From Oscillospiraceae bacterium (GTDB taxonomy: Bacteria; Bacillota; Clostridia; Oscillospirales; Ruminococcaceae): a stretch of DNA of 64,000 nt. Made by a program: the position numbers and the translations under genes. Below the pieces are notes generated by a model that did no database searches, had not been told where the DNA came from, and saw only the letters and a list, made by a program, of their open reading frames with translations. Of the stretch, positions 1-9,219 are shown one piece after another. Location: NCBI GenBank assembly GCA_018380115.1, contig JAGZUF010000009.1, forward strand, positions 94,846 to 158,845, given 5' to 3'. Each line of letters starts with the position of its first letter. Positions within the stretch are counted from its first letter, which is position 1.

Positions 1-331
1 AGCCGTTGCAGCGGATGGTGTCTGCCAGTGCGTCATAACAGCACAGGGGCAGAAAGTTGATGCAGAAGCATTGCTCCCTTTGAATGTTCGCATAGGTGTG
101 GGTATGCTGGTATAAATTGCCCATCACGGCGAAAAAAGCGGTTTTGTCGCCATGAAAGCTGCCCCAGGCGTGAAAGCATACGTTCGGTTTGCCATTCGCC
201 TTCCAGGTAGTCACGGCAAACAGGGCGCTGGGAATGCCCGCCGCCGTCTCGAAATGAGAAAACAGCTCAAATTCTTCCGGGTACAGGGGCTGGAAATAGC
301 CGGGAAATTCCTGGCCGAGCTCTATCTTCAT
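1..331 (-). CDS. Flavin reductase-like FMN-binding split-barrel protein (partial, C-terminus beyond window)
   Basis: The first 110 residues are visible; the gene runs off the left edge. The start is ATG at 331-329, preceded on the minus strand by a GGAGGA ribosome-binding site at 346-341. The sequence resembles flavin reductase/flavoredoxin-type split barrels, which bind FMN and reduce flavin or use it in redox reactions: a leading F-P-G-Y segment, then a core with SALFAVTTWKANGKPN and FHAWGSFHGD, where the substrate-free flavin pocket of this family lies. There are several cysteines near the window edge (CFCINFLPLCCYD). It lies 56 bases behind the zinc-ribbon gene and is probably the last visible member of the minus-strand cluster that starts near 3150. 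The family call is by eye only, and the missing C-terminus prevents a better one. Confidence 0.62.
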   Translation of the reverse strand, partial: MKIELGQEFPGYFQPLYPEEFELFSHFETAAGIPSALFAVTTWKANGKPNVCFHAWGSFHGDKTAFFAVMGNLYQHTHTYANIQREQCFCINFLPLCCYDALADTIRCNG

Positions 332-387
332 TTCTGTATATCCTCCTGCATTTCAGACTAGGCGCCCGCTCTTTGGGCCGGAAGGGC

Positions 388-639
388 TCAGGCGTCCTCC
401 AAACAGTTCGTCACATCGAAAATGTCGGCCACCTTGTTGCAGCTTTGGCAGAAGAAGGCGTGCGGCACCTTTGTCTGCCGCAAAAGGATATTGGAGGCGC
501 CTATCGTCCGCAGCCCGGTATACAGCAGCCTGCCCAGCCCTTTTTTGTTGAATTGCTTCAGCGGCACCCACCCCGGGGCCACGCCGTCAATGATAAGGCC
601 GCCCTCCTGCATATCCCTGCCGCAAAGCGGGCACTTCAT
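388..639 (-). CDS. Small zinc-ribbon protein (PF20097/DUF6487-like)
   Basis: This encodes 83 residues. An N-terminal CPLCG pair (residues 3-7) and a C-terminal CQSCN pair (about residues 64-68) form a split zinc ribbon, with the WVPLKQF and LLYTGLR segments between them that are typical of a small family of uncharacterised Firmicute proteins carrying a PF20097-type domain. Function is unknown; a metal-binding structural or nucleic-acid role is only a guess. The ATG (639-637) overlaps the stop of the upstream phosphatase by four bases (ATGA), so translation is probably coupled. A longer reading of this frame starting at 774 exists but would overlap the phosphatase heavily and has no ribosome-binding site. 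Confidence 0.72.
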   Translation of the reverse strand: MKCPLCGRDMQEGGLIIDGVAPGWVPLKQFNKKGLGRLLYTGLRTIGASNILLRQTKVPHAFFCQSCNKVADIFDVTNCLEDA

Positions 640-1331
640 CCAACCACCCCCTGTGCACCAGAGGGCCGGGACGGCCCGGCCTGCCCCAGTGCAAGGCCCG
701 CAAGCTGCTGCGGGGTATGTACCAGATAATCGGCGCCCGCTGCCCGAAGCTCTTCCTCCGTGCGAAAGCCCCACAGCACGCCGCAGCCGTCCACATGGGC
801 ATTGTGCGCCGTCTGGATGTCCACATTGCTGTCGCCTGCATACAGCACCTGTCCTGCCTGTACGCCGAACTGTGCAATCAGGCTGTTCACCAGCGCAGGG
901 TCCGGCTTTGCAGGTGTGCCCAGCACATGGCCGGCCACTGCATCGAATATGCCGGGGAAGTAATGGGCTGCTACCTCCTGAGAGAGTGTGTTCTCTTTGT
1001 TAGATACCACGCCCAGCCGCAGCCCGGCGGCCTTCAGCGCATGCAGCATGGGCAGGATGCCGGGGTAAGGGGCGGTGGTGTCCTGCTTGTGCGCTTCATA
1101 ATAGCGAAGAAAAACAGAGAAGGCCGTCTGCTGTGTGGCGGGGCCGCGGCTTCCCTCCGGCAGCATGCGCTCGATAAGTTTTGGGATGCCGTTTCCCACC
1201 ATATAGCGGTAGGCGTCCACCGCGTGCGTGGGAAAGCCCAGCACTTCCAGCGTGTGGTTTCCGGCGTTCGCAAGATCTGTCAGGGTGTTCAGCAGGGTGC
1301 CGTCTAAATCAAATATCACAGCGGAATACAT
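636..1331 (-). CDS. gph: HAD hydrolase, phosphoglycolate phosphatase-like
   Basis: The protein has 231 residues, the usual length for the Gph/PGP subfamily of haloacid-dehalogenase phosphatases, which dephosphorylate 2-phosphoglycolate or other small phosphometabolites in the cytosol. HAD motif I is FDLDGTLLNT with nucleophile D8 and acid/base D10; motif II is S110 in GVVSN; motif III is K142 in AKPDP; motif IV is GDSNVD (residues 166-171). A helical cap lies between motif I and about residue 90. The start is the ATG at 1331, behind an AAAGGAG site; the frame is open further upstream, but there it overlaps the preceding membrane-protein gene. It sits 32 bases after that gene and overlaps the zinc-ribbon gene by four bases, so it looks co-transcribed. 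The real substrate cannot be told from sequence. Confidence 0.85.
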   Translation of the reverse strand: MYSAVIFDLDGTLLNTLTDLANAGNHTLEVLGFPTHAVDAYRYMVGNGIPKLIERMLPEGSRGPATQQTAFSVFLRYYEAHKQDTTAPYPGILPMLHALKAAGLRLGVVSNKENTLSQEVAAHYFPGIFDAVAGHVLGTPAKPDPALVNSLIAQFGVQAGQVLYAGDSNVDIQTAHNAHVDGCGVLWGFRTEEELRAAGADYLVHTPQQLAGLALGQAGPSRPSGAQGVVG

Positions 1332-1363
1332 CAAAGCAAAACTCCTTTGCAAAACTGAAAAAG

Positions 1364-2743
1364 CTACTGCGGCCAGCCGAGCGCATCGGCCCGCGCCTTG
1401 CGCACGCCGCGCACACGGAAAGTGTGGCGTGCAGGCAGCCGCACGAATACATTGCTGCGCCCCGCGCTGACAGAAAATGGGTTCTGCCGCACAGCAAAGC
1501 TGCGGTCCGGCGTAAAAATGCACACTTCATATCTTGTAAAAAAACGGGTGTAGACAAGCCCCAGCGTGCGGTTGGGGTTGTCTGCGATGCCCTCCTCCCG
1601 GAAGCCTTCCAGAGAGACCAGCAGACAGCCGGCGCTCATGGCGGCGAATACCCCCAGCATACCCAGAACGCCGGGCATCACGTTCAGGGCGGCGCCGCAC
1701 AGGCCCAGGCTTAATGCCAGGGCCGCGGCGGGCTGCCAGAGATATTGGTTTACGCTTTTCCCCGGTGTGTCGCCCAGCGGGCGGGCGGGCGGCGAAAAAT
1801 CCGGCAGCAGGGCTTGCACAATATGCTCCTGCCCAGCCTTGTACACCATCAGCGGCACGTCGCCGCCGCCGAACCACCCGGCCGTCAGGTAGACGGGCCT
1901 GCGGCGCAGCAGCCGGGCCGCGGGGGTAACGCGCACACGGCAGGCCGTGACGCTGGAGGCAAGCACCCGGCGCTCTATTTTGGTAAAAAAGCCGCCCCGG
2001 CTGATGATTACCCCGCCGGACCGCCCGCAGGAAAAGCCGAACGTGTGGAAAAACGAATAGCAGAATGTCAGGCTGGCGAGGCAGAAGGCCAAGGCTACCA
2101 AAAAGGCGCTGCCCGCGGGAAGCAGGCGCTCGATAAGAACTTCCAGCCGGGTAAATTGCTGCACTGCCAGCTGCTCCAGGTCTGGTGCAACATAGTCATT
2201 CAATCTCTGAACACCCATCCACAGGAAAATGGAGGTGGTGACGGCATTGGCAGACAGCATTACCAGCGCCAGCCGCTCGAACCCGGCAGGCGTAAACACG
2301 CCGGAGTGCTGCTTCACCGGCATGAGCGTTTCGCTCAGAAAGGCGGCGTCGCGTCTGGTGAGATATACGGTAAGCCTGCGCGGCGCAGAATACTCTTTGA
2401 AATACAGCCGCACGCGCGCGGCGCCCACAAAGCGGCAGTACAGCGGGCGCTCCACCTCTACTACCGCCACACTGGCCCGCGAGAATGTCTGTTTTAACTG
2501 CACGCCGATACCCTGACGGAATACAACCGCCTGCGGCGTCACTGAAATGCGCGCGGCCGCCCACAGCGCAAGGGAGAGCGCCAGGCACACCGCCAGAATG
2601 GCGGCGTCCTGCCATAGGGCAAGCAGCAGCCCTTCCACATCGAACCGCAGCAGGGCCTGCGCCATCGGCACCAGGCATAAAAGAAAGCCGTAGCGGAAAA
2701 GGCGCACCGAATCCAGCAGGTGAGGGCGTTTCGGCGGCATCAT
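1364..2743 (-). CDS. ydbT: Membrane protein with bacterial PH domains (YdbT-like)
   Basis: 459 residues. It has hydrophobic pairs near residues 15-65, 155-180 and 200-225, then further pairs after about residue 320. Between them are beta-rich blocks that fit bPH_2 (DUF304) domains, as in Bacillus YdbT; the SRASVAVVEVERPLYCRF stretch near residues 90-105 and ERRVLASSVTACRVRV near 255 are the conserved edge strands. Members of this family are integral membrane proteins of unclear function, nearly always encoded beside a short YdbS-type protein, as here: the ATG overlaps the ydbS stop by four bases (2740-2743). In B. subtilis YdbS/YdbT are tied to resistance to the bacteriocin amylocyclicin; whether that holds here is unknown. 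Confidence 0.8.
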   Translation of the reverse strand: MMPPKRPHLLDSVRLFRYGFLLCLVPMAQALLRFDVEGLLLALWQDAAILAVCLALSLALWAAARISVTPQAVVFRQGIGVQLKQTFSRASVAVVEVERPLYCRFVGAARVRLYFKEYSAPRRLTVYLTRRDAAFLSETLMPVKQHSGVFTPAGFERLALVMLSANAVTTSIFLWMGVQRLNDYVAPDLEQLAVQQFTRLEVLIERLLPAGSAFLVALAFCLASLTFCYSFFHTFGFSCGRSGGVIISRGGFFTKIERRVLASSVTACRVRVTPAARLLRRRPVYLTAGWFGGGDVPLMVYKAGQEHIVQALLPDFSPPARPLGDTPGKSVNQYLWQPAAALALSLGLCGAALNVMPGVLGMLGVFAAMSAGCLLVSLEGFREEGIADNPNRTLGLVYTRFFTRYEVCIFTPDRSFAVRQNPFSVSAGRSNVFVRLPARHTFRVRGVRKARADALGWPQ

Positions 2744-3150
2744 GGGCGGCCCTCCTCCAGAGACAGCAGCCGGGCCGCCTGCTGGGCGTCCTTTGCTTCA
2801 AACCCGGGCAAAATGAGAAAAGCGCCTGAGTTTGAGAACATCAGCACGCATACGCCTGCCAAGCGGCAGAGCGGCGTCTCCAGAATGTGGCAGCCTGTGA
2901 CGAACCGCCGGGGAAAGCGGCGCACAGAGGGGAACAGAAGGCCCCAGCGCGCCGACACATGGTGCCTGCCTATATACAGCCTGGCAGAGGCCAGCCGGGG
3001 GACAAGGCCGCCGAATACGGCCGCCGCCCACACGGCCAGCAATACGGGCGCCCACCCGCCGGGGCTGAGCAGAAAGGCCGCCAGTGCGCCTGCCAGCACC
3101 AGCCAGAGGCCCACAATGGCCGCACCACGCCTTGTTGCATGGAATGCCAT
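2740..3150 (-). CDS. ydbS: Membrane protein with one PH domain (YdbS-like)
   Basis: 136 residues. Two membrane helices (about residues 14-32 and 38-55) are followed by a single bPH_2 domain; the YIGRHHVSARWGLLFPSVRR and TPLCRLAGVCVLMFSNSG stretches match the YdbS pattern of an arm that restarts after the second helix. I chose the ATG at 3150 because a GGAAAGGGGG sequence lies just upstream; the open frame reaches 3195. It is translationally coupled to the YdbT-like gene by an ATGA overlap. The pair is presumably a heteromeric membrane complex. The 197 bases between it and the upstream Nudix gene hold a GC-rich hairpin (3196-3243), so it may be separately transcribed. Confidence 0.78.
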   Translation of the reverse strand: MAFHATRRGAAIVGLWLVLAGALAAFLLSPGGWAPVLLAVWAAAVFGGLVPRLASARLYIGRHHVSARWGLLFPSVRRFPRRFVTGCHILETPLCRLAGVCVLMFSNSGAFLILPGFEAKDAQQAARLLSLEEGRP

Positions 3151-3195
3151 GCGGCGCACCCCCTTTCCAACCACAAAACCTTTGAAAAGCAGCAA

Positions 3196-3243
3196 GGGCC
3201 CGGCTGGCGCGGCACATGTTCAGCACGCCAAAGGGCCGGGCCC
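3196..3243 (-). terminator. GC-rich hairpin between nudF and ydbS
   Basis: GGGCCCGGC (3196-3204) pairs with GCCGGGCCC (3235-3243), and an inner GGCG/CGCC pair extends the structure. No T-tract follows on either strand, so it is either an imperfect terminator or an mRNA-processing hairpin below the Nudix gene. Confidence 0.4.
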
Positions 3244-3347
3244 GGCAAACACCTGCCCGCGCACGGCGGGAAAAGAATGCCGTAAAGTGTATTTTTCTTG
3301 CAAAATATACACGCAGGAAAACATCAGCCTGCCGCGCGCCAGGCTGT

Positions 3348-3893
3348 TCACAGTTTGCCCGCATCACGCAGGGCGCATACCTTCAGCACGGCGGCCACGG
3401 TCTTTCCGTCTGCGATTTCTCCTGAAAGCACCATGCTGCGCGCGGCCTTCAGAGGCAGCGTGAACAGGCTGAGGAATTCGTCCTCGTCCAGATGCTGGCC
3501 CACAGGCGCAAGCCCGGTGGCAGCATACAAATGAATGACCTCACTGCAGTAGCCGCATGTGGGAATGACAGCCCCAAGGCTGTGCCACGCGGCAGCGCAA
3601 AGGCCGGCCTCTTCACCCAGCTCGCGCCGGGCAGCCTCCAGAGGGTCTTCCCCTTTTTCCAGTTTGCCCGCGGGTATCTCAATCAATTCCCGGCCCAGCG
3701 CATAACGGTATTGGCGCACAAGATAAATTTCGCCCTTTTCATTCAGTGCGGCAACGCCGGCCCCGCCGTGATGATGCACCACCTCGCGCGTGGAGGTGCG
3801 CCCGTTTTCAAGGCGCACCTTGTCCAGTGTCACACGGATCACTCGCCCCTCAAACAGCGTCTCGCTTGAAAGCGTTTGTTCAAAATGCGGCAC
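3348..3893 (-). CDS. nudF: Nudix hydrolase, ADP-ribose pyrophosphatase type
   Basis: 181 residues. The Nudix box is intact and canonical: G76, E82, R90, E91, E94, E95, G97 (pattern GX5EX7REUXEEXGU). The flanking VRQYRYALGRELIEIPAGK block (residues 59-77) is the hallmark of ADP-ribose pyrophosphatases, which hydrolyse ADP-ribose to AMP and ribose 5-phosphate using Mg2+ and so clear a reactive NAD breakdown product. The N-terminal dimerisation strands (ETLFEGRVIRVTLDKV) are also typical. The gene starts three bases after the stop of the CBS-domain gene, so the two form one transcript from the promoter at 5183-5211. Confidence 0.92.
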   Translation of the reverse strand: MPHFEQTLSSETLFEGRVIRVTLDKVRLENGRTSTREVVHHHGGAGVAALNEKGEIYLVRQYRYALGRELIEIPAGKLEKGEDPLEAARRELGEEAGLCAAAWHSLGAVIPTCGYCSEVIHLYAATGLAPVGQHLDEDEFLSLFTLPLKAARSMVLSGEIADGKTVAAVLKVCALRDAGKL

Positions 3894-3896
3894 GGC

Positions 3897-5102
3897 TTAT
3901 GCCTCCTTTTCCGGCACGGCTCCGGCCAGCGCCTGGCACAGCACCTTGTTCACGCGGCGTTCTCCCGCCTCCAGCACAGTGAAGGCGGCGCCGCCCCACT
4001 CCACCTGCACGGCCTCGCCGGGCGCAGGGATGCGCCCAAGCCTGTCTGTTACAAGCCCGCCCACAGTGTCGAAATCGCGCTCGTCGCCCTCGCTCTCCGG
4101 CGGAAGGTCAAGGCCCAGTGCGTCGAACACGTCGTCGATGTCTGCGCTGCCGGCAGCCACAAGGCCGTCCTCTGTGCGCACCAAATCATCTTCTTCGTTG
4201 TCAAATTCGTCCTGGATATTGCCCACGATTTCTTCCAAGACGTCCTCCATGGTCACCACGCCGCTGGTGCCGCCGTATTCGTCCACGACCACAGCAATCT
4301 GCGCGTGCTTTGCGCGCAGTTCAATCAAAAGCTCGCGCGCACGGCAGCTCTCCGGCACAAACATGGCGCTCCGCACGAATTCGCGGGCGGGCCGGGCGCC
4401 CTCGCCGGGCTTGTTCCAAAGGGTGAACAGGTCCTTTACATATACGATGCCCTCGATGTCGTCCAGCGTTTTGCGGTAAACCGGGATGCGCGAGACTCCC
4501 TCTGCCAGCGACAGCTCCACCACATCGTGCGCGGTGGCGGTGTCCGGAACGGCCACCAGCTCGGTGCGGTGCGTCATGATGTCGCCCGCCGTCACATCGG
4601 CCAGCTCGAAGATGTTGGTAATCATCTCCTTCTGGCCCTCATCTATCACATCATGTTCTTCGCTTTCATCCACCATGTTCAACAGGTCTTCCTGCGTTAC
4701 GGGTGCACTGGGCTGAATGCCGCACAGGCGGAACACCAGTTTTGCGGGCGCACTGAACACAGCACCTGCAAAACCTGCAGGGCCGCCCCACCCGCCTTCT
4801 TTGCCGCATGCCGCACCCAGGGCAAAGCACAGCACCCCGAACACAGCCAGCAGGGCAAGGCCTGCAAGGCCCCACCACACGCCCGGCATGCGGGCGCACC
4901 AGAAAAAGGCCGCCGCAGCCGCGCCTGCCGCACACAGGCCCGCCAGCACGAACACGCCGATGCTTTTGTCTGAAAAGCCCAGCCGCGCGCCGGCAGCCCT
5001 TTCTTCCCCATGGGCGCACAGCGCCCCCGCGCGCCAGTACAGCGCACAGGCGGCTGCGCCCAGCACAACTGCCGCAAGCAAGGTAAGACCATCCGGGTCC
5101 AT
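3897..5102 (-). CDS. CorC/HlyC-family CBS-pair membrane protein
   Basis: 401 residues. An N-terminal region of about 130 residues with three or four hydrophobic segments replaces the classical DUF21 domain and is shorter and alanine-richer than usual. It is followed by the conserved linker EEGQKEMITNIFELADVTAGDIMTHRTE-type block that opens the CBS pair (about residues 155-285; IPVYRKTLDDIEGIVYVKDL and VVDEYGGTSGVVTMEDVLEEIVG), and by a CorC_HlyC transporter-associated domain (residues 310-395, with DTVGGLV and RIPAPGE). Such proteins are linked to Mg2+ or Co2+ efflux and resistance; the old hemolysin name is historical. A weak GGGG ribosome-binding site precedes the ATG. The divergent N-terminus means the ion cannot be inferred. 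Confidence 0.85.
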   Translation of the reverse strand: MDPDGLTLLAAVVLGAAACALYWRAGALCAHGEERAAGARLGFSDKSIGVFVLAGLCAAGAAAAAFFWCARMPGVWWGLAGLALLAVFGVLCFALGAACGKEGGWGGPAGFAGAVFSAPAKLVFRLCGIQPSAPVTQEDLLNMVDESEEHDVIDEGQKEMITNIFELADVTAGDIMTHRTELVAVPDTATAHDVVELSLAEGVSRIPVYRKTLDDIEGIVYVKDLFTLWNKPGEGARPAREFVRSAMFVPESCRARELLIELRAKHAQIAVVVDEYGGTSGVVTMEDVLEEIVGNIQDEFDNEEDDLVRTEDGLVAAGSADIDDVFDALGLDLPPESEGDERDFDTVGGLVTDRLGRIPAPGEAVQVEWGGAAFTVLEAGERRVNKVLCQALAGAVPEKEA

Positions 5103-5182
5103 GAAATATCAAAACCCCTTTTCACACCGCGGCACAGCCGCGCATATTTGCACTGCACAGCGCGCAGCGCCTGTTTTTTCTA

Positions 5183-5211
5183 AATATAATGTATTTTAGA
5201 ACACCTGTCAA
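5183..5211 (-). promoter_or_regulatory. Sigma-A promoter of the CBS protein-nudF operon
   Basis: Read on the minus strand: TTGACA (5211-5206), 17-base spacer, TATATT (5188-5183). Near-consensus, pointing at the gene that starts at 5102. Confidence 0.75.
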
Positions 5212-5296
5212 TCGCGCCTGCCCGCACACGGCTGCAAAAAGGCTGCATATTCATGCAGAAACGCCTTTTCTGTGCAAGAAAAGGCGGTGCTATCTG

Positions 5297-5325
5297 TTTA
5301 CTTTTGCACCTTGTTTTGTTATAAT
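5297..5325 (+). promoter_or_regulatory. Probable sigma-A promoter of nifJ
   Basis: TTTACT (5297-5302), 17-base spacer, consensus TATAAT (5320-5325). Transcription would begin near 5332 and leave a leader of about 165 bases before the nifJ ATG. I saw no further clear structure in 5326-5497. Confidence 0.6.
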
Positions 5326-5497
5326 CATAACGAGCGCGATGCAGAGACGCAGCCCCGCTTTGTGTAAAATGCCGCCGGGTGGTTTGCGGTGCTCGAGGCC
5401 GCAAAACGAAGGCAGAGGAAGGTGCAGGGCGGGGGGCTTCCGCGCAGGGGCCAACGCCTGTTTCTGCTCAATTCAGTAAAGAACCGGAGGAAGAAAA

Positions 5498-8400
5498 ATG
5501 CCAAGATTGAAAAAATCTATGGACGGCAACACCGCCGCGGCGCATGTAGCATATGCGTTTACGGAGGTTGCCGGCATCTACCCCATCACCCCGTCGAGCC
5601 CAATGGCCGACATGGTGGACCAGTGGAGCGCGGCGCACCAGAAGAATATCTTCGGCACCGAAGTGAAGGTCATGGAGATGCAGTCCGAGGCGGGCGCGGC
5701 GGGCACCGTACACGGCAGCCTGGCCGCGGGCGCCCTCACCACCACGTTCACTGCTTCGCAGGGCCTGCTTCTGATGATCCCGAACATGTATAAAATCGCG
5801 GGCGAGCTGCTGCCCGCGGTGTTCCATGTGTCGGCCCGCACGGTGGCCAGCCACGCGCTGAACATCTTCGGCGACCACTCCGACGTATATGCCTGCCGCC
5901 AGACAGGCTTTGCCATGCTGGCGGAATCGAACCCCCAGGAAGTGATGGACCTGGCCGCAGTGGCGCACCTTTCCGCCATTGAGAGCCGCGTGCCCTTCCT
6001 GAACTTCTTCGACGGCTTCCGCACCTCACACGAGATTCAGAAAATCGAAGTGTGGGATTACGACGACTTGAAGGAAATGACGGACATGGACGCCGTGAAG
6101 GCGTTCCGCGACCATGCGCTGAACCCCGAGCATCCCGCCACGCGCGGCAGCCACGAGAACGGCGACATCTTCTTCCAGCACCGCGAGGCCTGCAACAAGT
6201 TCTATGACGCCGTGCCCGCAGTGGTGGAAAAGTACATGGGCAAGGTGAACGAGAAGCTGGGCACCCATTACGGCCTGTTCGAGTACTACGGCGCCGAAGA
6301 TGCCGGGCGCGTCATCATTGCCATGGGCTCTATCTGCGACGTGGCCGAGGAGGTTATCGACTACCTCACCGCCAAGGGTGAAAAGGTGGGCCTTGTGAAG
6401 GTGCGCCTGTACCGCCCGTTCTCTGCAAAGCACCTGCTGGCCGCCGTGCCCGCAACCGCGAAGAAGATCGCCGTGCTGGACCGCACAAAGGAACCGGGCG
6501 CCTATGCCGAGCCCCTGCATCTGGACGTGATGAGCGCCTTTGCCGAGGCCGGGCGCGAGGCCACCATCATCGGCGGCCGCTATGGCCTGGGCTCGAAGGA
6601 CACCCCGCCCGCCAGCGTGTTTGCCGTGTATGAAGAGCTGACGAAGGACGCCCCGAAGGCGCGCTTCACCATCGGCATCACAGACGACGTCACCTATCTC
6701 TCGCTGGAGGAGAAGCCCTCGCCCAACACGGCTGCGGAGGGCACGAAGGAGTGCAAGTTCTGGGGCCTTGGCGGCGACGGCACCGTGGGCGCCAACAAGA
6801 ACAGCACCAAGATTATCGGCGACCACACCGATAAGTATATCCAGGCGTACTTCCAGTACGACTCGAAGAAGACGGGCGGCGTCACCATCAGCCACCTGCG
6901 CTTCGGCGACAAGCCCATCCGCGCCCCGTACTACATCAATAAGGCGGATTTCGTGGCCTGCCACAACCCCTCGTATGTCATCAAGGGCTACAAGATGGTA
7001 AATGACGTGAAGCCGGGCGGCGTGTTCCTCATCAACTGCCAGTGGACGGATGAAGAGCTGGATAAGCATATGCCCGCCGAGGCCAAGCGCTATATTGCAA
7101 ACAACAATATTCAGCTTTACACCATCAACGCCATCGACAAGGCCATCGAAATCGGCCTTGGCAAGCGAACCAACACCATCCTGCAGTCTGCCTTCTTTGC
7201 GCTGGCTGGCGTGCTGCCCAAAGAGGATGCGCTGAAGTATATGAAGCAGGCGGCCGAGAAATCCTTTGCCAAGAAGGGCCAGGCCGTGGTGGAGATGAAC
7301 TGGAAGGCCATCGACGCCGGCTTTGACGCTTACCACAAGGTGGAAGTGCCCGCCTCGTGGAAGGACGCCCAGGATGCGCCCGTGGCGCACAACCTGGCCG
7401 GCAACCCCGCCACTGTGGACATGGTGACGAAGGTAATGTTCCCCGTGGGCAAGATGGACGGCGACAGCCTGCCCGTTTCCGCCTTCGAGAAATATGTGGA
7501 CGGCCAGTTCGAGCAGGGTGCTGCCGCGTATGAGAAGCGCGGCGTGGCGGTTTCCGTGCCGGAGTGGGATGTCACCAAGTGCATCCAGTGCAACCAGTGC
7601 GCCTATGTGTGCCCGCACGCCACCATCCGCCCGTTTGCGCTGAGCGCAGAGGAAGTGGCCGCCGCGCCCGAGGCGCTGAAGGCCAAAAAGATGAACGGCA
7701 AGGGCTGCGAGGAATACCAGTTCGCCATGACCGTCTCCCCGCTGGACTGCATGGGCTGCGGCGTGTGCGTGGGCGTGTGCCCGGCCCCCGGCAAGGCGCT
7801 GAAGATGGTGCCGCAGGAGACGCAGCTTGCCCAGCAGGATGTGTTCGATTACTGTGTGGCCAACGTCTCGAAGAAGCCCGGCATGATGGCCGAGACCACG
7901 GTGAAGGGCAGCCAGTTCAACCAGCCGCTGCTTGAGTTCTCCGGCTCGTGCGCCGGCTGCGCAGAGACCAGCTATGCCCGCCTTATCACCCAGCTGTTCG
8001 GCGAGCGCATGTATATTTCCAACGCCACCGGCTGCTCATCCATCTGGGGCGGCCCGGCTGCAACGTCCCCCTACACGCGCAACCGCGTTTCCGGCCATGG
8101 CCCGGCCTGGGCGAACAGCCTGTTTGAAGACAACGCCGAGCACGGCTTCGGCATGTACCTGGGCCAGAAGACGCTGCGCGACAACCTGGCGGAAAAAACC
8201 CGCAGGCTGATTGCCGTGCCCTATGCACGCCCCGAGCTGAAGGCCGCCGCACAGGAATGGCTGGACACTATGGACGACGGCAAGGCCAACGGCCCGGCTA
8301 CGGAAAAGTACGTGGCGGCGCTGGAAGAGGGCCTGCTGACAGTGGAGGAGGGCCTTGCCTTCCTGCAGAGTGATGACAGCGAGGCGGTATTTGGCGCTGA

Positions 8401-9187
8401 GAAGCGCGCCGAGCTGCTGGCGAACATGAAGAACCTCAAGGCAGAGGGCAAGGAGTTCTGCAACTGCGAAGCCTGCACGCTGGCCAAAGAGATTCTCGAC
8501 CAGAAACAGTACCTTGCCAAGAAATCCGTGTGGATCTTCGGCGGCGACGGCTGGGCCTATGACATCGGCTTCGGCGGCTTGGACCATGTGCTCGCCTCCG
8601 GCGAAGACGTGAACGTGATGGTGTTCGACACCGAGGTGTATTCCAACACCGGCGGCCAGGCCTCCAAGGCCAGCCAGCTTGGCCAGGTGGCGCAGTTTGC
8701 TGCCGCCGGCAAGGCCATCGGCAAGAAGAGCCTGGCGGAGATTGCCATGAGCTACGGCTACGTCTATGTGGCGCAGATTGCCATGGGCGCAGACCAGAAC
8801 CAGACCATCAAGGCCATTGCCGAGGCCGAGAGCTATCACGGCCCGTCGCTCATCATCGGCTATGCGCCCTGCGAGATGCACGGCGTGAAGGGCGGCATGA
8901 CGAACTGCCAGGCCGAGATGAAGCGCGCTGTGGAGTGTGGCTATTGGAATAACTTCCGCTTCGACCCGCGCAAGAAGGCCGAAGGCAAGAACCCGTTCAC
9001 GCTGGATTCCAAAGCCCCCACGGCAGATTACAAGGAGTTCATCGAGAGCGAGACGCGCTACAGCCGCCTGCAGCGTGCCTTCCCCGAGCGCGCCGAAGCC
9101 CTGTTCGAGCAGGCTGCGGCCAACTCGAGGGACCGCTATGCTTACCTCACAAAGCTGGCGAAGCTGTACGCCCCCGACGAAGCCTGA
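5498..9187 (+). CDS. nifJ: Pyruvate:ferredoxin (flavodoxin) oxidoreductase, single-chain
   Basis: 1229 residues, the full length of homodimeric PFORs. It oxidises pyruvate with CoA to acetyl-CoA and CO2 and reduces ferredoxin, the central step of anaerobic fermentation. The N-terminal pyruvate-binding domain opens with YPITPSSPMAD (about residue 29). Two ferredoxin-like clusters are complete: CIQCNQCAYVC from C695 and CMGCGVCVGVC from C751. The C-terminal thiamine-diphosphate domain has CAGC (C818, C821) for the proximal cluster and GGDGWAYDIGFGG with EVYSNTGGQ (about residues 1014-1050) for Mg-TPP. A GGAGGAA ribosome-binding site stands ahead of the ATG, and a strong terminator follows. Codon use is extremely biased to GC-ending codons, suggesting high expression. 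The ferredoxin at 14381 is a likely partner. Confidence 0.98.
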   Translation: MPRLKKSMDGNTAAAHVAYAFTEVAGIYPITPSSPMADMVDQWSAAHQKNIFGTEVKVMEMQSEAGAAGTVHGSLAAGALTTTFTASQGLLLMIPNMYKIAGELLPAVFHVSARTVASHALNIFGDHSDVYACRQTGFAMLAESNPQEVMDLAAVAHLSAIESRVPFLNFFDGFRTSHEIQKIEVWDYDDLKEMTDMDAVKAFRDHALNPEHPATRGSHENGDIFFQHREACNKFYDAVPAVVEKYMGKVNEKLGTHYGLFEYYGAEDAGRVIIAMGSICDVAEEVIDYLTAKGEKVGLVKVRLYRPFSAKHLLAAVPATAKKIAVLDRTKEPGAYAEPLHLDVMSAFAEAGREATIIGGRYGLGSKDTPPASVFAVYEELTKDAPKARFTIGITDDVTYLSLEEKPSPNTAAEGTKECKFWGLGGDGTVGANKNSTKIIGDHTDKYIQAYFQYDSKKTGGVTISHLRFGDKPIRAPYYINKADFVACHNPSYVIKGYKMVNDVKPGGVFLINCQWTDEELDKHMPAEAKRYIANNNIQLYTINAIDKAIEIGLGKRTNTILQSAFFALAGVLPKEDALKYMKQAAEKSFAKKGQAVVEMNWKAIDAGFDAYHKVEVPASWKDAQDAPVAHNLAGNPATVDMVTKVMFPVGKMDGDSLPVSAFEKYVDGQFEQGAAAYEKRGVAVSVPEWDVTKCIQCNQCAYVCPHATIRPFALSAEEVAAAPEALKAKKMNGKGCEEYQFAMTVSPLDCMGCGVCVGVCPAPGKALKMVPQETQLAQQDVFDYCVANVSKKPGMMAETTVKGSQFNQPLLEFSGSCAGCAETSYARLITQLFGERMYISNATGCSSIWGGPAATSPYTRNRVSGHGPAWANSLFEDNAEHGFGMYLGQKTLRDNLAEKTRRLIAVPYARPELKAAAQEWLDTMDDGKANGPATEKYVAALEEGLLTVEEGLAFLQSDDSEAVFGAEKRAELLANMKNLKAEGKEFCNCEACTLAKEILDQKQYLAKKSVWIFGGDGWAYDIGFGGLDHVLASGEDVNVMVFDTEVYSNTGGQASKASQLGQVAQFAAAGKAIGKKSLAEIAMSYGYVYVAQIAMGADQNQTIKAIAEAESYHGPSLIIGYAPCEMHGVKGGMTNCQAEMKRAVECGYWNNFRFDPRKKAEGKNPFTLDSKAPTADYKEFIESETRYSRLQRAFPERAEALFEQAAANSRDRYAYLTKLAKLYAPDEA

Positions 9188-9219
9188 GCATAAAAACAGT
9201 GGCCTGTGCGCCTGTTTCC

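Noticed and set aside
6026..7618. 530-residue minus-strand frame inside nifJ
   Set aside because: Shadow of nifJ; His-rich translation typical of antisense to GC-rich genes.
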